A stretch of DNA of 63,858 bases from positions 1 through 63,858 of the forward strand of contig JAFCZJ010000007.1 of assembly GCA_019314375.1 (NCBI GenBank). Direction: 5' to 3'. Below, piece after piece: positions 35,286 through 43,063 of the stretch; the first letter of the stretch is position 1, and every line of letters starts with the position of its first letter. A model generated the notes under the pieces. The model ran no database searches and was not told the DNA's origin. It saw only the letters and a list, made by a program, of their open reading frames with translations. The DNA comes from Deltaproteobacteria bacterium (GTDB lineage: Bacteria > Myxococcota > B64-G9). A program made the translations under genes and the position numbers.

Positions 35286-36920
35286 TCACAAAATATCGAA
35301 GGTAAAACGCAAAAGCAGCCGCTGCTCGAATTGCAGATAGTCCGAGAGCTGTTTGTTGTAGTCCAGCTTGACCACATAGGCCAGGGAGGCGAACCAGACA
35401 AGGCGCAGACTGATGGTGTTGCGCCAGTTGATGACCGGCTCGCTGGAAGCATCTGATGAGTAAAAAGGAATCAGGGTGTCCAATTCGGTGTCGATCATCA
35501 ACCAGCGGACCAGTCGGGCAGAGCCGATGAGCGTTGCTTCGGCCCCGAGTTGGTTGCTGGACCTGCCGCGCATGAAGCACATGGCTTCTTCGCAAGTGGG
35601 ACTGGGCTCTGAGGATTCTCGCTCGATCAGCAGAGATCGCACCAAGGTCTGCCTCGCCCCGAAGCCCACGCGCAGATGCACATCGAAAAGCAAAGAAGGG
35701 CTCAGGTCGAAACTGACACCCATTCCTTCTTTGATCTCCACCGGGTCGAAGGCGTCGGCCAACTGAATGCTGGAAGGCCGCTGCAAGCGATCCACCTCAT
35801 TCAGATCCTGATCCAAGACGACCACATCTTGTTCCATGTCCTTAAAAAATCGCTGCCCTGGAAAGAGATTGGTGTTAAGTCCCAGACGAACGTACGGGCC
35901 AAGCCAGCTCAATATGCGATAAGTATAGATGGCATCGAAGTCCAATTCATCGATGGTTTTTTGCAACTCTGCAAAATCGCTGCTTGGCAACAGGGTGGCA
36001 CCCACATCCATCTGCAAACGCCCGTACGCCAAGTGGTCGGGGTCCAAATAACGAACAGATCCGTCCATGAAGCTGGAGAAGGTGAAGGTATTGCCAAACT
36101 CGCGGCCTGGCACATGATCGTTGCGGTTCCACAACACGTCGCCACCGACCCGCAGTCCGATCCGCCAATTCTCAATCTCGGTCTTGCCCTCCCAGCGAGG
36201 CACTACGCCACCACCCCTCAAAGTGCCGACCTTCTCGTCCAAGACCAGAGTGAAGTGGATGAGCTCGCCGGGCAAAAGCCTCACCGTCACGAAATCGGTG
36301 CGCGCCCTTGGGGTCTCTCCGGAGCGTACGATCATGTACCGCCCCGCTGGGAGCAACCAGGTGCGCAAGGTCTCGCCCTGGGTGACGTCCGCGCCCAAGC
36401 CGATGCCGAAGTCCTCACCACTGGGCAAGGCGAAAATCTCGTAAGCCCCCCTGAAGGGCGCACCCCGCTCATCCACCACGCGAATCAAGAGGCCGGACCA
36501 CTTCGGCTCCACCACGGTCGGTCGACCCTCGAAAACCTGCACCTCATGCAGGGTCATCTGGCTCTCCACGCCGGAACCCACCATGACCGTATAGCGACCT
36601 GGATCCAGAATCATCAACTCACCGGTCGGCGAATTGAGCACCGCGGTGCCGTCGGCACTGCGCACCAGAACCGGCGGCTCCGCCGCGGACTCGCTCATGG
36701 CAGGCACAAAAATGGCTCCCTTGTTCATGGGGATCAATTCGGACGCCATCTGAGCCTGCACATCGGGCGCCGGCAACAACCAACCCGGCGGGCGTGGCTT
36801 TTCCGCCTGCTTTTCGAAAGCCAGCCCGTCGTCTTGAGCTTTGCCGGCGGCTCCGGCCAAGCCCGCGCCAAGGAACAAGGCGAGCAGGCAGGCCAAAGCC
36901 ATGTGCCCGGACGACCTCAC
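35286..36920 (-). CDS. Outer-membrane barrel with N-terminal Ig/carboxypeptidase-regulatory-like domains
   Basis: 544 residues. A signal peptide (MALACLLALFLGAGLAGAAG) is followed by two small beta domains (about 75-225: LMILDPGRYTVMVGSG; GLLIRVVDERGAPFRGAYEIFAL; LLPAGRYMIVRSG) resembling PEGA or carboxypeptidase-regulatory modules. A transmembrane beta barrel (about 250-544) ends in LLLRFTFDIL. It starts at GTG 36920, overlapping the previous stop as GTGA, with GGAG upstream; the ATG at 36902 is the alternative. It follows the lipoprotein gene of an MCE cassette and may be the outer-membrane acceptor of that pathway, a place taken by MlaA in E. coli (inference). Confidence 0.82.
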   Translation of the reverse strand: MRSSGHMALACLLALFLGAGLAGAAGKAQDDGLAFEKQAEKPRPPGWLLPAPDVQAQMASELIPMNKGAIFVPAMSESAAEPPVLVRSADGTAVLNSPTGELMILDPGRYTVMVGSGVESQMTLHEVQVFEGRPTVVEPKWSGLLIRVVDERGAPFRGAYEIFALPSGEDFGIGLGADVTQGETLRTWLLPAGRYMIVRSGETPRARTDFVTVRLLPGELIHFTLVLDEKVGTLRGGGVVPRWEGKTEIENWRIGLRVGGDVLWNRNDHVPGREFGNTFTFSSFMDGSVRYLDPDHLAYGRLQMDVGATLLPSSDFAELQKTIDELDFDAIYTYRILSWLGPYVRLGLNTNLFPGQRFFKDMEQDVVVLDQDLNEVDRLQRPSSIQLADAFDPVEIKEGMGVSFDLSPSLLFDVHLRVGFGARQTLVRSLLIERESSEPSPTCEEAMCFMRGRSSNQLGAEATLIGSARLVRWLMIDTELDTLIPFYSSDASSEPVINWRNTISLRLVWFASLAYVVKLDYNKQLSDYLQFEQRLLLRFTFDIL

Positions 36921-37558
36921 GGCCTCTTCTCCGCCAGCTGTCCCCGCAGCAAGATGCGCAGCTCAGCCACGATCTTGTTCATCTCTTCTTCCATCAACTC
37001 GCTCAAGGCCTTGATGACGTAAACAGGTGCCTTGTTGTAAACCTTCTTCTTGGCATCCACCCGATGGGACCAGATCACCGCCCCATCCCGGTATCGTGTA
37101 ACCCGCAGGATGAACTCGAGATGAGCGTACCACTCATCGCCGCTGTCGATTTCCTCGATGGACTGCAAAACGCCGCTCAGCTCATAGTCCGGCCGCACAT
37201 CGCCTAAGTCCCGGCTGATGGAGGAAAACAATCGAGCCTCTTCGAAGTGACGCACCATCAATTCGCTAACCATGCGATGGGGTTTCACGGCCCACATCTG
37301 GTAGCTGTAATACTTGAACTCGTAGGGCGAGTGGCGATAGACCAGCCGCTCCTTGTCGTAGGCCGGCGTAACCTCCAACTCACGCACGCGCACCGACACA
37401 GGCAGCGGCGCGGGGGGTTCCTTTGAATCCGGCACCAACTTATAGGCCAGGGTGAAATAAGTATTTTCAGGCACCGTGGTGCAAGACCAACCCACACCCA
37501 ACATCAAGGCCAAGAGGATCCACTTGTTCACGATTGTTCTCCCATCAGTCCACGTCAT
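36917..37558 (-). CDS. PqiC-like ABC-transport auxiliary lipoprotein
   Basis: About 213 residues. The lipobox LMLGVGWSC gives a lipid-anchored protein. The body (YFTLAYKLV, VRVRELEVTPAYDKERLVYR) matches the ABC-type transport auxiliary lipoprotein (PqiC/DUF330) family found with MCE transporters. The start is ATG 37558, overlapping the MlaD stop as ATGA. GTG 37531, with GGGAG seven bases upstream, would also give a normal signal peptide and may be the real start. Confidence 0.85.
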   Translation of the reverse strand: MTWTDGRTIVNKWILLALMLGVGWSCTTVPENTYFTLAYKLVPDSKEPPAPLPVSVRVRELEVTPAYDKERLVYRHSPYEFKYYSYQMWAVKPHRMVSELMVRHFEEARLFSSISRDLGDVRPDYELSGVLQSIEEIDSGDEWYAHLEFILRVTRYRDGAVIWSHRVDAKKKVYNKAPVYVIKALSELMEEEMNKIVAELRILLRGQLAEKRP

Positions 37559-38571
37559 CTTGGCAAGACGCGCTCACGCCGCTCCTGGGAACGAAGCAAA
37601 CGCGAGGGGTCTTCGCGAATCAGACGGCTGAAATCCCGCAGGTTCTCGGTGGCCTCCGCCAGGTAGCGAAGGCTCGAACGCAGGTCCTCTCTGGAGCGCA
37701 GCACCACCATATCCACCTTGGTGACCATGGAGTCCAAATGGCTAACCAAGCCCTCCAATGAGCGGGTGACCTTGCCCAATTCGTCCGCGCCCACCCGCTT
37801 GCGTACTTCCCCGATTGCGCCCCGGGCGTCATCGAGCACCGCGGCCACCCGTTTGGCGTCCAGCACGCCTTCGGCCTGCTTGCGCACCGAGGCGATGGCG
37901 TCTCGGCTCTCCCGGGCCGCTCGCCGGAGCTCATCCAAAACCTCGTTAAGCTTCTCGGTGGCCATCACCGTCTGCTGAACCACGCGGTCCAAATCCGTGG
38001 CGTTGCGTGTGACCGCCTTGTCCAGGGTGTTCATCAGGCTACCGCTTCGTTCCAGCACATCGGTGACCAGGGCCCGATTCTCGTCACCGGTCAATGCCAA
38101 AAGCTGGTTGATCAACATCTCGGCCTTCAGAGACAGCGTCTCGGCCCGGCCCGTCAGCTTATCCAATATGGCGGTGCCGGCCCGGATCGTGGCCCCCGGC
38201 TTCAGGGTGCGGGCGTCGGATGTACCGCCGGCCAGCTCGATGAAACGCAGGCCGGTGATGCCCTGAACGTTGAGCACCGCCCGGGTGTTTTCCTTGACCG
38301 GCGTGCCCTGCTGCAAGCTGATGGCCACCACGGTCTGACTGATTTGCAGGGCGTCGATCCAAAGTCTGTCCACCCGCCCCACCCTGACGCCGTTGTATTT
38401 CACCGGCGCCCCCACTTCCAAACCGGAAACAGAAATGTCATAGCGCACCACGTATTCGTCCCGATCGGCGAACACCGTGGAGCCCAAGACCGCCATGAGC
38501 ATGGCCACCAGCAACAAGAGGGCCACCAGGACAAAGACCCCCAGGCGCATCTTTTGGGCTTTCGTGATCAA
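37555..38571 (-). CDS. mlaD: MCE-domain lipid-binding protein, MlaD type
   Basis: 338 residues. One N-terminal membrane anchor (LGVFVLVALLLLVAMLMAVL) is followed by an MCE domain (about 38-115: YDISVSGLEVGAPVKYNGVRVGRV, VQGITGLRFIELAGG). A long helical C-terminal extension (about 140-310) would form the periplasmic needle or tunnel extension seen in longer MCE proteins. It carries lipids between membranes with the permease and ATPase. It starts at TTG 38571 with GGAGGTG upstream and overlaps the MlaF stop (TTGA). Confidence 0.92.
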   Translation of the reverse strand: MITKAQKMRLGVFVLVALLLLVAMLMAVLGSTVFADRDEYVVRYDISVSGLEVGAPVKYNGVRVGRVDRLWIDALQISQTVVAISLQQGTPVKENTRAVLNVQGITGLRFIELAGGTSDARTLKPGATIRAGTAILDKLTGRAETLSLKAEMLINQLLALTGDENRALVTDVLERSGSLMNTLDKAVTRNATDLDRVVQQTVMATEKLNEVLDELRRAARESRDAIASVRKQAEGVLDAKRVAAVLDDARGAIGEVRKRVGADELGKVTRSLEGLVSHLDSMVTKVDMVVLRSREDLRSSLRYLAEATENLRDFSRLIREDPSRLLRSQERRERVLPR

Positions 38572-39377
38572 CTTTTCACCTCCCCTTGAAAACGTTCCAG
38601 CATGGACCGGCCGGCCGACTCGGGGGCTGTTGCGCGCCGGGCGAAGAAGTCGCGCACCGAAGGCAGCGATGATTTTTTGGCTTCAGCCAGGCTGCCGTCA
38701 AAAGCCACAACCCCGTCGGCCACCATGACCACCCGATCCGCGATGGTCTCGATGGAAGAAAGCTCATGGGTGACCACCATCATGCTCATCTGCATGGCCT
38801 CTCTAAGGCCCAGCAAAAGCCGGTCGAGATCCGCCGCCGTCACCGGATCCAACCCCGCCGAAGGTTCGTCGCAAAGCAAGAGATCCGGGTCCAGGGCCAT
38901 GGCCCGAGCCAAAGCCACCCTTTTTCGCATGCCGCCGGAAAGCTCGCTGGGCAATTTGTGTCCGTGGCCCTCCAGACCCACCAAAGCCAGCTTCATGCGC
39001 ACCAACTTCTCCACCGCACCCGCCGGCAGACGGGCGTGATGCTCGATGGGCAGCGCCACATTGGCCGCCACGGTCATGGAGTTCAGCAAGGCTCCGCCCT
39101 GGAACAAGAGCCCGATGCGGCTTCGCAGCTCGGTCAGACGATCCTCGCTCAGGCCTTCCAGGTCGGTGCCGAAGAGCTTCACCCGACCGGCTGATGGCGG
39201 AAGCAGGCCGATTGTGCCCTTGAGCATGGTGGACTTGCCGCAACCGCTGGAACCTGCGATGACCACCAACTCGCCCCGGCGAATCTTGAGGTTTACGCCA
39301 GTCAACACCGGCACCTCGGTGTAGCCCAGCGACACATCCTGCATTTCCACCAATACCTTCGACACCTGATGCCTCAC
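38568..39377 (-). CDS. mlaF: MCE-transporter ATPase, MlaF type
   Basis: 269 residues of an ABC ATPase: Walker A GSSGCGKST, Q loop LLFQGGALLNSMTV (the LFQ-x-GAL pattern of MlaF), signature LSGGMRKRVALARAM, Walker B DLLLCDEPSAGLDP and switch His in VTHELSS. It energises lipid movement with the MlaE permease. It starts at GTG 39377 overlapping the MlaE stop as GTGA. The C-terminal extension after SLAEAKKSS carries the usual FFARR. Confidence 0.95.
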   Translation of the reverse strand: MRHQVSKVLVEMQDVSLGYTEVPVLTGVNLKIRRGELVVIAGSSGCGKSTMLKGTIGLLPPSAGRVKLFGTDLEGLSEDRLTELRSRIGLLFQGGALLNSMTVAANVALPIEHHARLPAGAVEKLVRMKLALVGLEGHGHKLPSELSGGMRKRVALARAMALDPDLLLCDEPSAGLDPVTAADLDRLLLGLREAMQMSMMVVTHELSSIETIADRVVMVADGVVAFDGSLAEAKKSSLPSVRDFFARRATAPESAGRSMLERFQGEVKS

Positions 39378-40492
39378 AAATAAAAGGTCAGACTAAAAAT
39401 ACAGTCTGCGATGATGACTGTGAAAATGGCCCAAACCACCGAGCGGGTGGTGGACACGCCCACCGCGCCCGCGCCGCCGTGGGTGCCCAGACCGCAAAAA
39501 GCCGCCACGATCAAAATAATCCAACCGAAGACCAGGCTTTTAAGCAAACCGGTGGTCACGTCCGACAGGGTCAGCGCCCCACCCGCCTGGAGTAAAAATG
39601 GCTCCGGCGGAATGCCCAAGGCCGCCGCCGCCACCACCATGCCGCCCAAGATACCGGCGGCGATGCTGACCACGGTCAACAGGGGCTGGGTGATGGTGAT
39701 GGCGTAAAGTTTGGGCACCACTAGAAAACGGATGGGAGAAAAACCCATAGCCCGAAGGGCGTCCACCTCCTCGGTCACCTCCATGGTGGCAAGTTCCGCG
39801 GCGATGGCCGAGCCCGAACGACCGGCAACGATGATGGCTGTCATCATGGGCCCCATCTCGCGGGCCATGGCGATGGCCACCATGTTGGCGGCATAAATGT
39901 TGGCACCGAACTGACGAAGCTGGTGCGCGGACAAAAGGGCCATGGTCAGGCCGATGAGCGCCGCCAGCAAGGCCACGATGCCGAAGGCCTTGGAGCCCAA
40001 AAGCACCGTCTGCCTGATCACTTCACCCCGGGGAGCACCCCGGGAGCCGGAAAAGGGGCCCACCAGGGCCCAGTAAAATGTGTCGGACATGAGAAGCAAC
40101 AAACGCATGGAGCTCTGCCCAATTCCGATGAGCCAATCGCCCAGGCCTTCGATGAAGCCTGGTCGGTCGGAATCAACAGCGGGCAGGGTATCCTGGTAGC
40201 GAAGAATCTCTAAGGTGCGCCGGGCCGCGTCGCTGACTTTGACCAACTCCAGGCTACAGCCTTTTGCTCGAGCCATTTGCATGGATTCCGCAAGGATGGC
40301 AGCGCCGGCGCTGTCCAAGTGTTCCACCCGCCCCAGGTCCAGGCCCACTTTTTCGTCACCCTTGGGCAACCAGGCCCGGATCCAATCCATCACGGCCGGT
40401 GCGCTGTGCCGATCCAATCGACCGGAAATGCTCAAACGAATCACGCCGTCTTCAATGCTTCGCTCCACTTGGGCGTGCTCGGTTTTGGCCAT
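39374..40492 (-). CDS. mlaE: STAS-domain/MlaE permease fusion
   Basis: 372 residues. The N-terminal STAS domain (about 10-105: VIRLSISGRLDRHSA, VGLDLGRVEHLDSAGAAIL) is equivalent to MlaB fused in cis. It is followed by the MlaE permease (about 115-372) with multiple membrane helices and the motif MAREMGPMMTAIIVAGRSGSA, then EEVDALRAMGFSPIRFLVVPKL. It forms the inner-membrane channel of an MCE lipid transporter. AAGGG lies just before the ATG. It is the first main gene of an eight-gene overlapping operon. Confidence 0.95.
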   Translation of the reverse strand: MAKTEHAQVERSIEDGVIRLSISGRLDRHSAPAVMDWIRAWLPKGDEKVGLDLGRVEHLDSAGAAILAESMQMARAKGCSLELVKVSDAARRTLEILRYQDTLPAVDSDRPGFIEGLGDWLIGIGQSSMRLLLLMSDTFYWALVGPFSGSRGAPRGEVIRQTVLLGSKAFGIVALLAALIGLTMALLSAHQLRQFGANIYAANMVAIAMAREMGPMMTAIIVAGRSGSAIAAELATMEVTEEVDALRAMGFSPIRFLVVPKLYAITITQPLLTVVSIAAGILGGMVVAAAALGIPPEPFLLQAGGALTLSDVTTGLLKSLVFGWIILIVAAFCGLGTHGGAGAVGVSTTRSVVWAIFTVIIADCIFSLTFYL

Positions 40493-40531
40493 AAGGCCCT
40501 TTTTAACATAGGAATTCCGCGGAGGTCAATC

Positions 40532-40702
40532 TCATCTTCGACGCATGAAGCGCAGAAAACGCAGCAGACCCCAAGCAAGCAGAGGCAGGCCCAGGAGACC
40601 GAGCCACCAACCCTCCTCGCCGCGGTGTTTCAAGGCGAAGACCAGGGGGCCGAATCCGGCACCCATGGCCAGGATGCCGGGTGGAAGGTCTTTTAATTTC
40701 AT
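40532..40702 (-). CDS. 56-residue hydrophobic protein
   Basis: Starts ATG 40702, stops TGA 40534-40532. MKLKDLPPGILAMGAGFGPL is followed by a hydrophilic turn (KHRGEEG) and a hydrophobic stretch (WWLGLLGLPLLAWGLLRF) ending in Arg-rich LRFMRRR. The pattern suggests a small protein with one or two membrane segments obeying the positive-inside rule. No strong ribosome-binding site is seen. It lies 25 bases after the Cys-rich gene and 39 bases before mlaE on the same strand, so it may lead the operon. Confidence 0.5.
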   Translation of the reverse strand: MKLKDLPPGILAMGAGFGPLVFALKHRGEEGWWLGLLGLPLLAWGLLRFLRFMRRR

Positions 40703-40727
40703 TGCAGTAAATTTACACTTTTGCGCA

Positions 40728-42050
40728 TTAGCCGCATTGGCCTGGGTCTTCGCAGCAGCTATTTTGGCCGTTGATCACGCAGGAATAGGGGTGGCTGTCG
40801 CTACAGCAAGCAAAGGAGCCGTCCGGGTGGCGGACGGGGTTGGGGTAGCTGTCCGTGCAACATTGCATGCAGGTCGTGACCACGGTCCCGTCGCACTGGC
40901 GTGGGGAAGCGGGGATCCTCGGACAGCACTGATGCTCACCCGATCCGCAGGTCTCGAAGGGATAAGGAGCGCCGACGGCGCAGCAAGAGGGTTCTCCATC
41001 CGGCCACAGCACAGGGTTCGGAAAGTTGGGATTCGTGCAGCAGACCTCGCAGCTATCGTCAACGGTGCCATCCACCTGCATGGGGTGATCGGGCAGGATC
41101 TCGCAACAACGCGAGGTCTGCTCGCGGCATGAAAAGAGGCAGTAGGGGCTCGAAACCGGACAAGTGCTTCCGTTCCAGCAATCCTCGACGCCCTCGATGA
41201 TGCAGGTAAAGGTGCCCTCTTCGCAGAAGGATCCCTGCGGACAGGTGCCGCATGACTCGCCCGCACAGTTGGTCCCGCATTGCTTGCCCGCGCAATCGGA
41301 CAGACAGCAGGCCTCACCGTCGCAGACCTCCCCCTCGGCACAGCAGACCTCCCCGCAAACAACGTTGTCACAAATACACTGGCCCTCCTCGCAGGCGAAA
41401 TTCAACCCACAGCTGCCGCAGAATCCGTCGCAGCCGTCCGGGCCGCAGTCCTTGTTCGCGCAGTCAGGGACGCAAGTGCCCTCACACAGGCAGGAGGTCG
41501 TGTTGCAGGATTGGCCGTTGTCCGCGCAGTTGTCCTCGCAGGTGCCCTCGCAACCGTCCGAGCCGCAGCACTTGCCGTCGCAGACCGGTCTGCAAGCCCC
41601 CTCGCAGAGACAGGTGCTCGTGTTGCAGACTTTCCCCGAAAGCGCGCAGTCGTCCTGGCAAGTGCCACCACAGCCGTCAGGGCCGCAGCACTTGCCGTCA
41701 CAATTCGGCGTGCAGGTGCCCTCGCAGCGGCAAGTATCCGTGTTGCAGGTTTGCCCCGAGAGCGAGCAGTTGTCCTGGCAGGTGCCCTCGCAGCCGTTGT
41801 CACCACAGCACTTACCAGCACAGTCGGGGGTGCAATCGCAGGGCGTCTTGCAGCCTGAGAAATCCGTGTTGCAACCGCAGTCACAATCGCCGGCCTTGTC
41901 GCCCTGGTTCCCGCAACTATCCACCCAGTGGACCACTCCTTCCTTGCATACCGTCCGGTCGTTCGGCGTGCATTCCTCGGCGCTGTCGCCGCAGGCAAGC
42001 ATGAAAAGAGAAGCGGTCGCTGCGAAAATCCAAATCAGGAAAACCTTCAT
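40728..42050 (-). CDS. Extremely Cys-rich tandem-repeat lipoprotein
   Basis: 440 residues, 85 of them Cys (about 19%). The lipobox ATASLFMLACGD anchors it. Four tandem units of about 37 residues (about 72-219; CxPxCxGKCCGxDGCxGTC then CxLSGxxCNTxTCxCEGT) are followed by a Cys-rich middle and two C-terminal repeats (CCTNPNFPNPVLWPDGEPSCC and CCTDSYPNPVRHPDGSFACC). The many vicinal Cys pairs point to a disulfide-stabilised, EGF/trefoil-like surface protein. I recognise no enzyme. It is divergent from the lipoprotein gene at 42175. Confidence 0.85.
   Translation of the reverse strand: MKVFLIWIFAATASLFMLACGDSAEECTPNDRTVCKEGVVHWVDSCGNQGDKAGDCDCGCNTDFSGCKTPCDCTPDCAGKCCGDNGCEGTCQDNCSLSGQTCNTDTCRCEGTCTPNCDGKCCGPDGCGGTCQDDCALSGKVCNTSTCLCEGACRPVCDGKCCGSDGCEGTCEDNCADNGQSCNTTSCLCEGTCVPDCANKDCGPDGCDGFCGSCGLNFACEEGQCICDNVVCGEVCCAEGEVCDGEACCLSDCAGKQCGTNCAGESCGTCPQGSFCEEGTFTCIIEGVEDCWNGSTCPVSSPYCLFSCREQTSRCCEILPDHPMQVDGTVDDSCEVCCTNPNFPNPVLWPDGEPSCCAVGAPYPFETCGSGEHQCCPRIPASPRQCDGTVVTTCMQCCTDSYPNPVRHPDGSFACCSDSHPYSCVINGQNSCCEDPGQCG
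41394..41840. repeat. Four tandem ~111-bp repeats in the Cys-rich gene
   Basis: Direct DNA repeats correspond to the four 37-residue Cys-rich units; the first three are closest, and the last is diverged and truncated. They make the minus-strand gene GC-rich and leave long shadow frames on the other strand. Confidence 0.85.
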
Positions 42051-42174
42051 GGGCAGCCCCCTGTTCGTTAGGTTCCCATTGGTGGAACTATACCCAGTCT
42101 ATTGTCGTGCGTCTATGTCCTATGCAAGTATCGCAAGTATAGAACCATCCCGACTTCACCCGAGGAGGATTACC

Positions 42175-43029
42175 ATGCGCCTGATCATCATCATGCTCCT
42201 GCCGGCCATGTTGGCCGCCGGCTGCGAGGATCCCTTCTTCAAGCCGAACGTCCGCTCCATCGAACGCTCGATCGGCGTCACCATCCCCGTCGCCTACGTG
42301 GCCACCTTGGCCATGTCCGCCTTCGAGGGCAATCAAACCGATTGTGTAAGCTTCTCCACCAACTGTGAAGATCCGCCCTGCGGAGGCATGGTCAGCATCG
42401 TGGTCAACGACTCCTGCCCCTTCCCCTTAGCAGGCGATGCCCAAGGCGTGGTCACCGTCACCGGGGTGCGCGTCAACGAAGACACCGGAATGTTCGCCGC
42501 CGTGTTCACCGAGGTGGACGTATCCGGCCGCAAGCTCATGCTGCAAAGCATCGACGCCTTCGTGGTGACCCGCTTCAGCGCCCAACTCTTCGGCCAGGCC
42601 CAACCCGAGGAGGGCCTCAAGGTCATTTTCTACGACGGAGACATCGAGTACACGGACCCCAATGTCATCGCCGTGGAGCAATCCATGTGGATGGTGGACG
42701 TGGCGACATCCGGCACCCCCGGGGATCCGCGTGACGATGTGATGAACATCAACGGCATGAGACAAGCGGCCGGTGCGGGAGGCGACATCCCCAACGCCTC
42801 GGTGAGTCAAACCGTGCTGGCCCAGGTCAAAATGGACGCGACCTGTCCGCGAAATCCCGTGTCCGGGTTCGGGATCATCGAAGCCGGCGACATCGGCGAC
42901 CCCATGAACAACGGCATCACCATGCTGGGTTTTCATCGACGCTGCGACGGCAAAGCCCTGGTCCTACTCTCCGTGGGCCTGGCCGCCCCCTCCACCTCCA
43001 CGGATGTCGAGCTCAACCTGCTGGACTGA
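42175..43029 (+). CDS. Lipoprotein of unknown function
   Basis: 284 residues. The signal and lipobox (MRLIIIMLLPAMLAAGCED) are followed by a beta-rich domain with conserved-looking Cys pairs (TDCVSFSTNCEDPPCGG; DATCPRNPVSGFG). There are no recognised catalytic motifs. A strong AGGAGG site precedes the ATG. A long open frame continues upstream on the same strand, but it is the shadow of the Cys-rich gene, and the ribosome-binding site sets this start. The divergent promoter region (42051-42174) includes the direct repeat GCAAGTATCGCAAGTAT. Confidence 0.8.
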   Translation: MRLIIIMLLPAMLAAGCEDPFFKPNVRSIERSIGVTIPVAYVATLAMSAFEGNQTDCVSFSTNCEDPPCGGMVSIVVNDSCPFPLAGDAQGVVTVTGVRVNEDTGMFAAVFTEVDVSGRKLMLQSIDAFVVTRFSAQLFGQAQPEEGLKVIFYDGDIEYTDPNVIAVEQSMWMVDVATSGTPGDPRDDVMNINGMRQAAGAGGDIPNASVSQTVLAQVKMDATCPRNPVSGFGIIEAGDIGDPMNNGITMLGFHRRCDGKALVLLSVGLAAPSTSTDVELNLLD

Positions 43030-43063
43030 CACCGCCCAGGCTGCTCCAGCACAGGGAGAAGTG

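Noticed and set aside
41164-42174. Long plus-strand frame continuing into the 42175 lipoprotein
   Set aside because: It is the antisense of the Cys-rich repeats, with repetitive Ser/Gln/Pro composition; the strong ribosome-binding site and lipoprotein signal place the real start at 42175.
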